Shown: one piece after another, positions 12,217-25,880 of the stretch | How positions within the stretch are numbered: the first letter of the stretch is position 1 | Layout of the letters: each line of letters begins with the position of its first letter | From: Rosellinia necatrix | Taxonomy: Eukaryota > Ascomycota > Sordariomycetes > Xylariales > Xylariaceae | Direction: 5' to 3' | DNA length: 64,000 nucleotides | Assembly: GCA_021209875.1 (NCBI GenBank) | Contig: JAGYVD010000002.1 | Location: 2,852,001 to 2,916,000 of the forward strand | The notes under the pieces: model-generated | Databases searched by the model: none | What the model saw: only the letters and a program-made list of their open reading frames with translations | Told to the model about the DNA's origin: nothing | Made by a program: the position numbers and the translations under genes

Positions 12217-14871
12217 ATTTTTTTTTTAAAAAAAACGGCTTGTTTTTTAAGTTGTGCTTATATTTAAACATATAGCTTTTAAATATATTTTTTAATAAAA
12301 AAAAATAACTTTAAGTTTTTATTTTATACTATATTTTTTAAGCTTTTATGTTATTAAGTTATTATATAAGTTTTTTATATTATATTATTAATTTTTTTTT
12401 ATTTATTATTATATTTGTTTTTATTTTTGTTTTATTATTTTTGTTATATTATTTTATTATTATTTTTATATGTTATATTTAATCTATTATTTTCTGCAGC
12501 ATTAAGCTAATTTTTAAACGTTTTAAAAGTTCTGCTACGTTTAAATATTTTTTATTAAATTTTTTAACAATTTTATGCTGTTTTTAAAATTTTAAGCAAA
12601 ATATTATTTATTATTAGTTTTTATTTTTTAAATTATTTAATATAATAGTTTTTATAATATATTTTTAATAATTTAATTTTTTAACTATAAACTTTTTTTT
12701 TTAAGTTTTATTATTTTATAGTTTAAATTATTAGTTTTTGTTAAAATAATAAATAATTAAAATATAATTATAGTTTATTAATATAATAATAGTTTATTAT
12801 TTTTATAAAAAAAACATTTAATATAAAAATTTTATTATTTTTATAAATTATTTTAAACTGTTATTATATTATAAAAAGTTTAGCGTATTAAATTATTAAG
12901 TAGTTTTTATAATTATTTTTTTTTAATGTATAGTTTTTATATTAAAATTAAGTTTTTTTATTTATAGTTAGCTTATTTAATTATATAAGTTTAAGTTTAA
13001 ATTAAATAGTTTTTATTAAATTTATAAATTACACAATTTTAAAGTTTTGTTTTAAGCTTTTATTTTTAAAGTTTTTTTTAGAACTTTTTAATTTTTCTGC
13101 TATTGTTTAATATTTTTAATTAAAATAAAAAATATTAAAAGTTTATTTTATTTTATAAAATAATATATTTATTAATTTATATAATAATACTGTTTATATA
13201 TAGTTTATTATTAAAATATATTTAAATTAATTATTTTAATAATAATTAATATATAGTTATAGTTATTAATTTAAATATTTATTTATAATTTTATTTATTT
13301 TATTATTTTATAATAGCGCATAAAAACTAAAATATCTTTTATGTTTATTAGCTTATATAATTCATGTATAAATATTAAAATAAATTATAACTTTTAATTT
13401 AAAATAATTATTATTAATATGTGAAATTTTAAAATAGCTTTTATAATATATTTTAAATATATTTATTATAATAGCTTATATAATATATAAACTTATTTAA
13501 ACTTTTTTAATTAATTTATTATAATAAAATATTATTATAATAATATTTATTTTAAAACATTTATTTAAAGTTTATTATTAAAAATTATTATATATAGTTA
13601 ACTATAAATCAAAGTTTTAATTTTTTAAAGTTTTATTATATTATATTTTTGCGAAGCAGTATTTTATATAGTTTATTGTATAAATATTATAGCTATTTAT
13701 TAGCTTAAGTTATTAATATTTTTTTAATATTAGTTTTTTAGTTTTATATTGTTTTAAATATAGTATAAATATATAGTTATAAATTTTTAATTTAGTTTAA
13801 TTTCTAAATATAAATAATCTAGCACTACTAATTCTGTTTTTATTATTATTAATCTGTTTATTTTTGCTAAAAATTATTATTTTTTAATTTTTTAGCTTAA
13901 TATTAATACATTTTTATATTAATACTGGCCCGGTTTTTTTTTAATATTTTTTTAATTAATTAAAATCTTTTTAAATTTTAGTTTTCTGTATAAATATATT
14001 CTTAATATTTAACATTTATATTTTATTTATTTTAAAATATGTTTTATAATACTGTTTATAAATTAAAATATTATTAATTCTTTTAAGCTTTTTTTTGTTT
14101 TTATATTAATAGATTTTTTATTTTTAAAATAAAACATTTATAACTATATTTTTTTTAATAAAAATAATAAAAACATTATATTTTAAAAATAAATTAGTTT
14201 ATACTGTTTATTATAAATTTAAATATTCTTTTATGCTAAAATATTTTAAAGCTTAATAATTAATAATTATTAAAAAAAAGTTTTATTTATTAATTAGTTT
14301 AAGTTGTTATTTTTTAAAGCTATAGCTATTGTTAATATTTTTATTAAAAACTTTATAATTTAGCTTAATATTATATAATATTTTTAAAAAATAAGCTATT
14401 ATATGCTAATTTTTTTATATTATTAAAATAACGCGTTAAAAGCTATTTTATTAAATACGTTAGTTTTTATATTAATAAATAAGTAATAATTATAATATTT
14501 TTATAATAATATAAAAGTTAAAGCTTTTTTAGCTTGTTAAAAGCTTTATTATATTTATTAGTTTATTTAAAAACTTTTTCTTTATTAAATAGTTTATAAA
14601 AACGCTATTTAGCTATATTTATTTATAAACTTCCTATAAATGTTATAAAAACCTAAAAAGACGGTATATTTTTATAATAATAAGTATTTTTTAATTTATT
14701 ACAGCTTTTATTTTAGCAAGATTAATATAAATATTATTAATATTTATTATATAGCTTAAAAACTTGGTTTATTTTATATAAAACTTTAACTTTTTTAAGT
14801 TAGCTGATAGTTTTATATTTTATAATTGTTAAAATACTTTTTAAATATATATATAATAAGTTTTATATTAT

Positions 14872-14907
14872 TAAAATAAATAAAATGTTATTTATATATA
14901 TGCTGCA
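14872..14907 (-). pseudogene. pol: Gypsy-B copy 1 pol remnant, reverse-transcriptase box
   Basis: On the minus strand the codons read F-A-A-Y-I-N-N-I-L-F-I-L. Restoring G to A changes makes the N-N pair the catalytic D-D of a Y-x-D-D box. Copy 2 has the same box at 53203-53229, reading Y-I-N-N-V-L-L-I. It lies 2.7 kb from the 3' LTR, almost the same as the clearer Gypsy-A box (2.8 kb), which fits the Gypsy order RT, RNase H, integrase. Sequence after the box is less typical than in Gypsy-A, so the superfamily call is moderate. No continuous reading frame remains. Confidence 0.5.
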
Positions 14908-17066
14908 AAAATTATTTAAAAATTAAGTAATATATTATTAATATATTTTTAAAATATAAAAAGTCGGTTTATTAAACTAAACAAAAAACATTATCATAAT
15001 AAAATTTATATTTAAAATAAAACGTAATAAAGTTTTTATTTTTTAATATATTTTAATATAAAAGAATATTTCTTATATATTAATTTTTATAAAAATTTTA
15101 ATATTAAAAATATAAAACAGAGTTTTTTTATAAAAGCAAAAAATACTAGTTTTTTTCATAATTTTATTAAGTTTTTAATAGTTTATATAAAAGCAGAGTT
15201 TTTATTAGCTTTTTAATAAATAAAACTAAAAAACATATAACGCGTTATTTAGCTTAATAGATTTTTTATGAATTATTGATTAAAAATTTTTATATAGCAT
15301 ATAATTTATTAAATAATATTTTATATATAAAGCTATATTTTAAATCTTTTAAAACTTGCTGTTTATAAAATCTATTGTATGATTTATTTATAATTAATAA
15401 AAAGCTTTTGTTAACACTTTTTTTATTAAATATATTTAATAAATTATAATATTTAAAAATATAAGTTTTAATATTTTCTTTTCTGCGTTTTTGCTTTGCT
15501 GGTTTTTTTCATGTTTTTAATATTTCAATTTTTAATTTTATAAAATTTATAATTTATATTTTATTATCGGTTTTATTTTTATATAGCAACGTTTTAAAAA
15601 TAACAGTATTAAAAATAACGATTTAAATATTTAGTTTTTTTATATTTATTTATGCTGTTTTTTTATTTAATAAAGTATAAAAATATTTGATTTTTAATTT
15701 AAAAATATAAATTGTTTTTATTTAATATATTTTTTAATTTAAACTTTTATAGCTTTATTAAATAAAAAGTACCTTTTTATATCTTAGTTTATTTTTTATA
15801 TTTTTAATATAAAGTCAGATTTTTTTATAATTTTCTTTTTTGCTACCAGTATTTTTTGATAAAAACTTTTTTTTATTTTTTTTTTTTAGTTTTTTTAACA
15901 GGCATTTTTACCGTTAATATTTCTGTTTTTTGTTCAGCGTTTATTTAATATTTAAAATATTTTATCTATGTTTTAATTTTATTTATAGCTAATATGTAAT
16001 AATATTTATAACTTTTAATAAATAAAATAAAAAATTAAAATGTATTATTTAATATTAAATAATATATTATAATATTTAAACTATTTTTTTAATATTATTT
16101 TCTATTTTATATTTAAAATATTAATAAATATATTTTTAAATATTTTTTATAAATTTTCAAAATTAAACATAAAACATTTTTAATTTCCTAGTGTTATTTT
16201 CTATTATATTTAATTACTAGCTTAAATTTAAATTTATTTTTAATAAATAAGTTTAATAGTTTTACGATTTTTTAGCAAAAAATATATTTATATTTATATA
16301 TATACTAGCTTTTATATTATTTAATATATTAAAATAATAAATAATAATTTATTATTATATAAAGTTTAAACATATAATAAAAGTTTTTTTTAAATAATTA
16401 TTTATTAAGCTTTTTTGTTTTATATAATAATATTATTTTTAAAAAAATCTATGTTTTTAACGTTATTTTTTTGTTTTTCTGCCGCTTTTTTAATTTTAAA
16501 AATGCTGGTCTAAACTTTTTATAATTATATTTATATAAATATTATATTAAATTTAACCTGCAGCTTTTATAACACAGTTTTTAATAATATATTTTTTAAT
16601 TTATATTAAAGCATTTATTTTTAATAATTAATTGTTTTATTTTTAAATTATAAAATATAGTTTTTATTTTTATGAACATATTTGCTAATAAAATTATTTA
16701 TATTATTATAGCTAAAAAAAGTCTTATATAATAAATATATACTATATTTATATATTATTTTTATTTTATAAGCTTTGCTTTTTTAATTATTTATAAATAA
16801 ATAACAAGCTATTTAAATATAATATTTTATATAAGCGTTAAAATTTATAATATTTTTAAATATTTAAAAATAGTTTTAATAGTTATATAAATAACAACTT
16901 ATTTTTAAATTTTTGTTTTATTTAGTTTTATTAAAACGTGTTTTTTAATAAAACATATAAAATTTATTTTAAACTATATAAATCTAGCAAATATATATTT
17001 ATTAAAGTTTAAAGCTTTATAATTAGCTTTTATTTTTTTTAAAACGTTTATATTTTTATAAATATT

Positions 17067-17071
17067 ATATG
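17067..17071 (+). repeat. Target duplication of Gypsy-A copy 1, left
   Basis: ATATG, repeated exactly at 23810-23814. The second Gypsy-B copy reads continuously across the equivalent point near 62920, confirming this as the insertion site. Confidence 0.88.
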
Positions 17072-17341
17072 TGTAATAGCTGCAATAACAGCAGTTAAAA
17101 CAATGCCCAACTATACTTATATATTGGAAAAAAAAACTAAAGTTAAAAAAAAAAAAAAATTATATATAGGGCCGACGGCCGGAATTTCTATTTATATATA
17201 CTACTAGCTATTTATTATATAACTAGCTTATTTATTATATTTACTATTTTATATCTGTATCTGTTTAGCTAAATAGTTAATTAAAAATCGACTAGCTAGC
17301 CAGCTAATTAAAGATTGTTATTATAGCTGTAGGCTATAATA
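17072..17341 (-). repeat. Gypsy-A copy 1, left (3') LTR
   Basis: 270 bp, begins TGTAATAGCTGC and ends GGCTATAATA, which is GGCCATGACA in the right LTR. Strongly mutated in its right half, where the right LTR is not. The hairpin GGCC-GAC-GGCC near 17169 is kept. Confidence 0.9.
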
Positions 17342-17352
17342 ATTTCTTTTTT
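17342..17352 (-). other. Polypurine tract of Gypsy-A copy 1
   Basis: Read on the minus strand, AAAAAAGAAAT lies directly against the 3' LTR, where plus-strand DNA priming starts in LTR retrotransposons. Copy 2 and Gypsy-B copy 2 have nearly the same tract against their left LTRs, which sets the orientation. Confidence 0.55.
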
Positions 17353-19305
17353 GTAAAAAAACTTGGCTTAAGTTTTTAGCTGCGCGTAAAGCTAAAAATA
17401 TGCTAAGCTGATTTTTAAGTTGTTTATGCCACGCGTGGAGCTTAAACTAGCAACTTTTAAATTAATATTTTTAAGCAGTAAAAAAATATTTTTAGCGTAT
17501 ATAATTAATTAAAATCTTAAAGTTTTTAATTTTTAGTTTTTATTTATTACGTTAATTAATTAATTCTTATTTAGTTTATTTTTTAATTAAGTTATTTATT
17601 ATATTATTTGCGCTGCATTTATAATTTTAGCTATATTTTATTTTTGCGGTATATTATTATTATTATACGTTTTAATAAATATATTTTTTGGCTGTTTTAA
17701 TTTATTTTTGTAATTGTTTTAGCAGCTTTATTTTTTTAAATATTTTTATAATATTTTTTAGTTTAATTAAAACGTTTTTAAGTCAGCTGTTAAATATTAA
17801 TTATTATTATATTTTAGCTTATTTATAATATTTTATAAAATAATTTTTTTTTAAATTTTTAATAACAAAATTTTTTTTTTTTATTTTTTTTTTAGCGCTT
17901 TATTAATTATTTTTTTTAGTCGGAATATTTTCTGTTTAAACAGCAAATCGTTTATATATTTTATAATTATTTAATATAAAACTAATAATTTTTTGCTATA
18001 TTATTAACAGTTTTAGTTTAAATATATTAAAATAATTAGTTTAACTATTAATAATTTTATAAGCTTGTTATATTATTAAATAATTTAATTTATTATTAAA
18101 ATAGTCGGTTTATTTTTTTTTTTTATAATATAAATATATAGTTTTTAACTATAAAGTTTAAGTTTTATTAATATTTATTAATTTATATAATTATTTATTT
18201 TTATATTTTTATATTTATATTTTTGCTTTTTAATATAATCGCAGACTTTTTTATAAATGTTTATATTTTTTTTAAAACAGCTTTTTTTAATTAATTTTTT
18301 ATAATTGTTTTATTTTTATTTAAGCTTTTAATTAAATGTTATATTTATTAGCTTTTTATTAGCATTTTTTTAAAAATAGCTTTTTAAAGCTTTATAAAAT
18401 AAAAATATTTAAACTATGTTTAAAATTAACAATGCTTTTAATTAATTTTTTAAAAATAATTAATATATAATCGCAGCTTTTAATCTATTTATTAATATAT
18501 TATTTTTATTTATTTTATTAATTAATAATATTTTGTTATAAAAAATCTAGTTTTATATTATATATTTTTAATAGTTTATTTATAAAATTAACAACAAATT
18601 ATTTTTTTATTGCTAATTATTATTTCTAGCTATTTATATATTTAATAAAAACTTTTATAATATATTTTAGCAGCATTTTTTATTATTATAAATTTTTATA
18701 TATAATTATTTATATTAGTTTTAATAATTTATTAATTATATAAAAGTTATATTATTTTTATATTTATTTTTAAAAAACTTTTAAAATTAATTATTATATA
18801 TTACTAAATATATTCTAGCATTAATAATAAAATCAGCTTTTTTAATATTTTATCGCAAAAAACTTTTACGGAGCAGTAAAAACAGTTTATTATATATTAA
18901 TTAATTTTATAATATAGCTTTAACTATTAATAATATTAAAATATTAAACGTTTTATTTTTTATAATTTAAATATATTATTGCTAATTTTATATAAACTTT
19001 TTAATTATTTAAGTTTATAAGTTGTTTAATTTAAAATAACTAGTTTTTTTTATATAACAACAGGTTTTTAATATTAATTAATTAAAATTTTTATTAGCTT
19101 AAGCTTTTTTAATACTTGTTTAAACTAATATTATATTAATTTAGTTTTAATACTACGTTTATAAATATTATTTTTAACAGTAATAAAAATATAATATTTT
19201 TATAATATATATTTTATATATATTTTTTTATTTTAAAATCGCTAGTTTAAAAAGCTATAATTTTTATTTATTTTTCCGTTGTTTTTATATTTTTAAATTT
19301 TTATT

Positions 19306-20125
19306 AGTTTAAAAAATATCTGCTATTATATTTTTAATTTTAAACAATATATAATATTAAAATTATAATATATAATTAGCTTAGCTTATTTAGCTTATTT
19401 TAGATTTAAAATTTTTTACGCCGAAATATTTTAATACAACGTAATTTATAATAATTAAAAACAGCTGCAATTATTATAAGCTTATTAACTCTGCTTTTAA
19501 TATAATAATTTTTAATAACAGCTAATACTTTTTATTATAAATACTATAGTTTAATTTTATATTATAAAAGTTTTTAAATAAAATATGATTAGCTGTTATA
19601 AATTGTTTGCTGTTTTTATTATAATAATATGCCAGCTGCTATTTTATTAAATATATTTATTTTTATTTATATTTTATTTTTATAATTAAAATACTTTAGT
19701 ATTAATATATTAGTTAGCTTATTTTTAATATTTTAAACATATTTTAGCAAACTTTTAATTATATTAAATCAGCTTTTATATAAATTAAATTATTTAATAG
19801 TTTTATTATTTAATTATATTTTTAAATAAACTTTTATAAAAGTTATAAAAGCTTAAAATAAATATATTTTTTTAATAACGCTTTTTTTTTTTAAATATTT
19901 TTAGCTAAAAATAATTTTAATTTTATTAAAATTAACTTTTATTTTTAGTTTTAATAATATATCTAAAAACTTAGTTTTTTATATAAAATTTATATTTTTT
20001 AAATCGGCTTATAGTTCTGCTTTTTAAAATATTATAACATTTTATTAATATAGTGTTAATATTTTAATTTATTATTTAAATAAATTAAAATATTATTAAT
20101 ATAAGCTATATAAAAATATTTAAAT
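19306..20125 (-). pseudogene. pol: Gypsy-A copy 1 pol remnant (RT to RNase H)
   Basis: On the minus strand 20112-20074 reads Y-I-A-Y-I-N-N-I-L-I-Y-L-N. Undoing TpG to TpA changes turns this into A-Y-I-D-D-I-L-I-Y-S, the signature of Ty3/Gypsy reverse transcriptase. It is followed in frame by K-L-K-Y-x-H-Y-I-N-K-M-L, matching the usual E-H-x-x-H-x-x-x-V-L stretch. Exactly 260 codons downstream, in the same frame, I-A-D-I (19323 leftward) sits where the end of RNase H has its A-D motif, although the residues after it do not match the usual L-S-R. The gene encoded the polyprotein copying element RNA into DNA; it is dead, with many TAA and TAG codons. Confidence 0.78.
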
Positions 20126-23100
20126 ATTTTTATAATATATTATTAATATATTTTTAAAAATAGCTGGCTTGTTAATTAATTTAAAAATAGTACTTTAAAT
20201 TAATAAGCTTTATACAAGGTTTAAAAAGCAGTTAATTTTTATTTTTTTTATAATATAAATATAATAAAACGTTTGCTTAATATTAATTTTTATAAATATT
20301 TTACCTTATATTATATAAGCTAATATTTTTTAATTAGCAGTAATAAATAGCAGTTTTTTAAATTAAAATATTTAATTTTTATAATTAATATATAAATAAA
20401 AACTTGTTGTTTTTATATATAAAAATATAAAAGCTGTTTAAAAAGCTAGCATAAGTTTTATAAATTTTTTATTAAATTATTATAAATATATTGTTAACAC
20501 GTTTTAGTTTTTTAAATAATATTTTATATAAAAATTATATTTTAATAATCTTAGGTTTTAATTTAATGTTAAATAATAATTAATTTTTAATTTATATAAA
20601 AACAGGTCGTTTAAAGCAGCTTTTAAAAAATATTTAAATATTTATAATAAGCTTTTAAAACAATTTATAATAAGCTTTTTTAATTTTATTTTATTTTTAT
20701 TTAATAATTTATTTTAAATTTTTGTTTTTATATTTTATTATTTTATTAATTTTATATAATATAGTTATATTATAATATATTATACTGTTTTATTATAACG
20801 TTATATTAAAAGCTACAGCTTTAATAATTATAATTTTATAAGTTAATGTTTATATTATTTAATAACGTTTTGCTAAAGTTAATATAATTTTTAAACATTT
20901 TTTTAAATAAAGTTTCTGTTTTTAATTTAATTTTTATTATTTTAAAATTAAATCGGTATTTTTATTTTTATTTAATACTTTTTTATTTTATATATTTTTA
21001 TATAATTTTATTTTTATTTAAAATAACTATTAATTTTAAAGCTTTAAAATAATTATTAAAATAAGTTTAAAAAAGCTTTTCCGGTTTATATTATTTATAG
21101 TCGGCTTAATTTTTAGCTAAGTAATTTTTTGTTATATTTAGCTTAAAATATTTTATTTTTACAGCTTTTTTTTTTGCTGCTTTTAATTAAATCGCTTATT
21201 TTTACGTTTTTTATTTTTGCCGTTTATTAGTTTTTTTTTTTAAGCAACGTTTTTTTAATATTTAAAATATTTTAATAAGTTGCCTGCTTTATTTATTAAA
21301 ATTTTAAAAACTTAATACTTTAGTTCCTAGTTATTTAAAAATAAAAATTGTTTATATAAAAATTTATTAATATATTATAATAGTTATAATATTTTTGTTT
21401 AATAATTACGTTATGTTTTATATTAATTATAATTAAAAAAGGTTTTTATATTGTTTTTTTTTATATTTTAAAATATGCTTTTAAAGCCAGGTTTATTTAT
21501 TAAATTAAATTATTGTTATATTTAGTAATAATAGCTGGTTTAAAACTTGTTATAATTTTAAGTTTTAAGTACTTTATTATTTAAGCAGTAAAAATCACGC
21601 TGATTAAAATATATACGTTTGTTTTTATATTAGCTAAAGCTTTAATAAATAATATAAATTTATTATTTGCTATAGTATAATTTATAAAAAACAGGTTTTT
21701 TTTTAAAATGTTTTTTAAAAAATTAAACAGGATTTTCTTATATTATATTATATTAAATATTAATATTTTCCGCTTAAAAAAATCTATTTATTTTAAATTA
21801 TTTTTTTTTTTTTTATATTTTTTATTTTTATATAATTTATTTTTATAAAAATAATTATTGCTGTAATATTTTTATTTATAATAAATAAAACATTTGCTTT
21901 TAAAATAAAAGCTTTAAATTAATTTAATTTTAGTTTAGCATAAATTTTTATTTTATTTTTATTTATTTAATAATAGTAACACTTTTATTGGTATTTTTTA
22001 ATATATAAACGTTTTTAAGTCAGAGACTATTTTAAACGGCTTAAGTTAAAGTTTTTTTTAGTTTTTTTTTTTCTAGATTCTTTTTTTTTTATAAAGCTTT
22101 GTTTTAAATAAAGTTCTTTTATTATTAGTAGTTGTATAATTATATATATTTATAATAAGCGGTAAAATTTATTATATCGTTATATAATTTATTTATATAA
22201 AGCTTATTTAAACGTTTAAATAATTTATTATATATGTTCTATTTAAAATTTTTAAGTTAACTTATATTATATTAGCTTATTAAATAAACTTTATATAAAA
22301 TAAAATAAATTTATTGCTTGCAGCTATTTTTAAGTTTTAATATTTAATTTTAGCTTTTTTATATTTGTTAAAATTATTATAAAATAAAAAAAAATGGTCT
22401 AGAACTTTTTAGCTAGTTTTTAATATTAGTTTGTTATAGTTATTAATAATAAACAGCATAAAATTTTTTAAAGCTTTGTTTTTATATAGCTAGCAATATA
22501 GTCGATTTTTTTAATTTATATTAAAAATAATTGCTGTTTTTAATAAGTTTATTTTTAAAAATATAAACTAATATTTAAATTTTATTTTTAATTTATTATT
22601 TATTAGTTTTTTATTTATAAAAACTAATAGTTCTGCAGCTTTAAAAATTAATTTTAATTTTTTTTAGTATATTATAAGTTAAAAATGCTTAGGTTTAGCT
22701 TAAATATAATTTTCTAGTAACTGCTAGATGTTCTGTTTATTTAAACAGATATTACAACGATTTAATTTTTTAAAATTTTAATTTTTTTGTTTGCTTTAAT
22801 TAAAACGTAATTTAAGTTAGTTTTAATTTTTTTATTTTATAAGCTAAACTAGTTTATTTAATATAATATTTATATAAAATTATTATTTGTTTTATTTATT
22901 AAATTAATAATATTTTTAAAGTATTTTAAGCAGTATTAATAAATAATAAACAATATTTAAATTTATAATATATTTTTAAAATAATTATAAATTAGTTTTA
23001 TAAACTATTAAAAGTTTATAAAACTATTTTATAATAAAATATATGTTTTTTTAAACGTTATTGCTATAAATATTATTTTTAATTATTTATTAATAATAAA

Positions 23101-23539
23101 ATAAACTATATTAGTTTTTATTTATTTTATAAAATTTTATAAAGTTTTATAAAAGCTAGCTGCACGTAAGCTTTAGCTATTATTTTAAATAGTGCGATTT
23201 TAATATAAAAATATTAATAAGTTTGTTTTTTTTTGCTTTTGTTTTTATTATAACTATTATTTTTATATTTAAAACGTTTTATTATATTAATATTATTTCT
23301 TTATAACGCTAACTTTATAAACTTTAAAAACTAGCAATAAAGTTTATAATAATTATATTAACTAACGTTCTAAAGTGCTAGTTTATTTAAATCGTTTTTT
23401 TTAAAACGTATTTATTATTTAACTTCTGCTAAAAAAGTTAAATTATTTTTTTTTGCTATAATATTTTTAACGTATTAATTAATTAATCGTTTAAAAAAAT
23501 TTAACGTTTTTTTAAATAATAAAAAATAAACTTTAGTTT

Positions 23540-23809
23540 TATAATAGCTGTAATAACAGCAGTTAAAACGATGCTTAATTATATTTATATATTAAAAAAA
23601 AAAACTAAAATTAAAGAAAAAAAAAAACTATATATAGGGCCGACGGCCGGAATTCTTATTTATATATACTATTGGCTATTTACTACATGACTGGCCTACT
23701 TACCACATTTACTATTCCACACCTGTACCTGCTTAGCCAGGTGGCTAATCAGGGATCGACTGGCCAGCCGGCCAATCAGAGATCGCTATTATGGCTGTGG
23801 GCCATGACA
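23540..23809 (-). repeat. Gypsy-A copy 1, right (5') LTR, half unmutated
   Basis: 270 bp. From about 23637 to 23809 it is nearly free of RIP and keeps words such as GACTGGCCAGCCGGCCAATC, while its left part and the whole interior are saturated. Ends GGCCATGACA, a proper CA end. Confidence 0.9.
23628..23637 (-). promoter_or_regulatory. Possible TATA box of the Gypsy-A LTR
   Basis: CTATATATAG lies about 175 nt into the 5' LTR on the coding strand, a normal place for a U3 promoter. It is kept in all four Gypsy-A LTRs except for one changed base at the right LTR of copy 2. In this AT-rich DNA the motif alone proves little. Confidence 0.3.
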
Positions 23810-23814
23810 ATATG
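23810..23814 (+). repeat. Target duplication of Gypsy-A copy 1, right
   Basis: ATATG, identical to 17067-17071. Confidence 0.88.
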
Positions 23815-25074
23815 CATATTATGTTAAAATATTTAGTAAATAAATATAAAACTAAATTTTTAAATGTTTTTTTAATAAAATAAAACTTAATGTTGCTTAG
23901 TTTTATGTTATTATTAATAAACTAATGTGGGTTTATTTTAAACCTGTTAGTTATATTTTAATATTATATTTTAAATTTTATTTTATTTTTTAACACGTGA
24001 TTAAAAAACTTGTTAATAAATATTTTAATTAATTTCTATGTTTTTTATAAAAACTTTAATTATAAAGGTTATTTTATACAACTTAATAAATTATTTATTT
24101 ATTAATTATATTTATTTAATAAGTTTTAAATATAAACGCGATTAATTATTATATTTTTTAGTTTAGCTATAATATAATTTATAGCTGTATTATTATTTTA
24201 GTTTTTAAATAAGCTAAATATCAAAAGTTTATATTTTTTGTTTGTTTTATATAATTTATTCCATTTTTTTATGCTTTAATAAAGCTTTTTAAATATTAAA
24301 CAAATATTTTAAGCTATTATTAGCTTTATGTTAATATTTTAAATTATTTTTATTTTTATTTAACGTTTTTTATATTTTTAATATAAGCATTAAATTTTAT
24401 AGCTTATTTTATAACAGTTTTTATTTATTTAATAATATAAAATATAATAAAATAATAATTAATTATTATTTGTTAAAATATTATTAATATATATATTTTA
24501 ATTTTTATTTTATTAAAGAAATAATAAAAATAAAAAAGTCTGTGTAAAATTTATAAATAATTTTATATTAACAAGTTTATTAAAGTTAAATTTAATAAAA
24601 TTGTTTTCTTTTATAATAAGTTTTTAAAAAAACCTGTTAATTATTTTTATAATAATTACAGCAAAAACCTTTATTAAAATACCGACCGCTTTATAAAAAA
24701 ACTTATAAATTTTATTATATAAAACAGCTTAAAAGCCTAAAGTTTTAACTTATAAATAAAACTTTTAAACAAAATTAAATAATAAGTTTTATATAGCTTT
24801 AGTTTTAATACTAGCTTTAATAATTAAATATGTTATACTAAATTTTTTGAAAATAATTTAGATATATTTAGTTTTAAATATGTTATTAAAAGTTTTTTTA
24901 ATAAAATATGCTAATAACTTAAAAGCTGTATATAATAAAATAATGTTTTAACATGCTAAATTTTTAATATATTTATTAACACTACTAATAAAAAAAGTTA
25001 ATATTATATCGTTTTTATTTAAAAAATATTTAAAAAAACAGTTTTAATACTTTAAAATAAAATAATTTATAAAT

Positions 25075-25323
25075 TATTACATTTGTTATAAATAAAAAGT
25101 TAAAGCTTTAATAATAAATAATATATTATATAAAAAAATCTATAAAAAAAAAAAAAAAGTAAATAGAAGGCATTTAGCCGATTAAAATTCTAACTAAATG
25201 CAAGTGTGTGGGGTGGGTCTGGTCCGTGCGCGCTACAGCGGGTCTGTGCGTGCCAGTTAGCAACAGGTGCACGGATACTAGTCCATGCCATATGCCTAAT
25301 TAGCCAACCAGTTATCTGTAACT
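25075..25323 (-). repeat. Gypsy-B copy 1, right (5') LTR
   Basis: 249 bp. Its left third is saturated, but from about 25180 to 25323 it is close to the original, for example GTCCGTGCGCGCTACAGCGG. The outer end GTAACT is followed by the target duplication GCTAA. Confidence 0.8.
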
Positions 25324-25328
25324 GCTAA
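25324..25328 (+). repeat. Target duplication of Gypsy-B copy 1, right
   Basis: GCTAA, identical to 11961-11965. Confidence 0.8.
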
Positions 25329-25875
25329 TTTAAGTAAAAAAAATTAATAAAAAAAAATAATACTTTAAATAAGATAATAAATTTTAATAATAAAAATTAA
25401 ACTATTTTAATTTTAATGTAACTTTATAATAATTAATTTAATTTTATTAAAAAAATTGCTAATAATTTAAAAAGGTTTTTATAATTAAATTTAAAAATAT
25501 ATTATAATAAACAATATATTAATTAATAATTATAAAACATTATATTTAATTAATCATAAAAACTATTAAAACTTAAATGTATTGTTTTAATTAAAAATAA
25601 AAACATAATTTATATAAACATTTTATAATTTTTATTTTAAACAAAAATAAAAAATTATTTAAAAATATTATTTAGCTTTAAAAAACTTATCAATAAATAT
25701 AATATTTATTAATATGGCGTTAATAAAAAGTTTTATATAAATATTGTTTTAAAAGCATGTTTAATTAAAAAAAATCTAATATCATAATTTTAATTATTTA
25801 TTACATTTTAAAATATAAAAAATAATATTTTAATAATTTAATTTATTAAGCATTATAACTTAGTTTTTTTTAAAT
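25329..25875. other. Unassigned saturated spacer between Gypsy-B and Gypsy-A
   Basis: About 550 bp of A-rich saturated sequence with no motif or partner that I can see. It is the shared flank of the two elements and was presumably continuous with the sequence left of 11961 and right of 32679. Confidence 0.4.
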
Positions 25876-25880
25876 ATAAA
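25876..25880 (+). repeat. Target duplication of Gypsy-A copy 2, left
   Basis: ATAAA, repeated exactly at 32675-32679. Confidence 0.8.

Larger units (their letters stand above)
17072..23809 (-). mobile_element. Gypsy-A copy 1 (Ty3/Gypsy LTR retrotransposon) nested in Gypsy-B
   Basis: 6738 bp bounded by two 270-bp LTRs (17072-17341 and 23540-23809) and a perfect 5-bp target duplication ATATG. The uninterrupted host sequence is seen in Gypsy-B copy 2, so the insertion is certain. Coding was on the minus strand: T-rich plus strand, a polypurine tract (minus strand) directly inside the left LTR, and a clear Gypsy reverse-transcriptase box on the minus strand at 20074-20112. The same family recurs at 25881-32674. 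The interior is saturated by RIP and has no open frame, while the outer half of the right LTR is almost untouched. Confidence 0.93.
11966..25323 (-). mobile_element. Gypsy-B copy 1 (LTR retrotransposon), split by Gypsy-A copy 1
   Basis: Direct repeats of about 250 bp at 11966-12216 and 25075-25323 bound this element. GCTAA at 11961-11965 and 25324-25328 is a perfect 5-bp target duplication. Without the nested Gypsy-A and its duplication the element is about 6.6 kb, normal for a fungal Gypsy element. Orientation is minus: the interior is T-rich on the plus strand, a T-rich tract follows the left LTR (a polypurine tract read in reverse), and a decayed reverse-transcriptase box reads on the minus strand at 14872-14907. 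The whole interior is saturated with stop codons. It aligns with copy 2 at 36334-64000 over all of that copy's pieces. Confidence 0.88.

Noticed and set aside
14035..14075. A second N-N-I-L-I-Y string in Gypsy-B (also near 52405 in copy 2)
   Set aside because: No Tyr at the right position and the distance to the 3' LTR fits less well than the box at 14872-14907.
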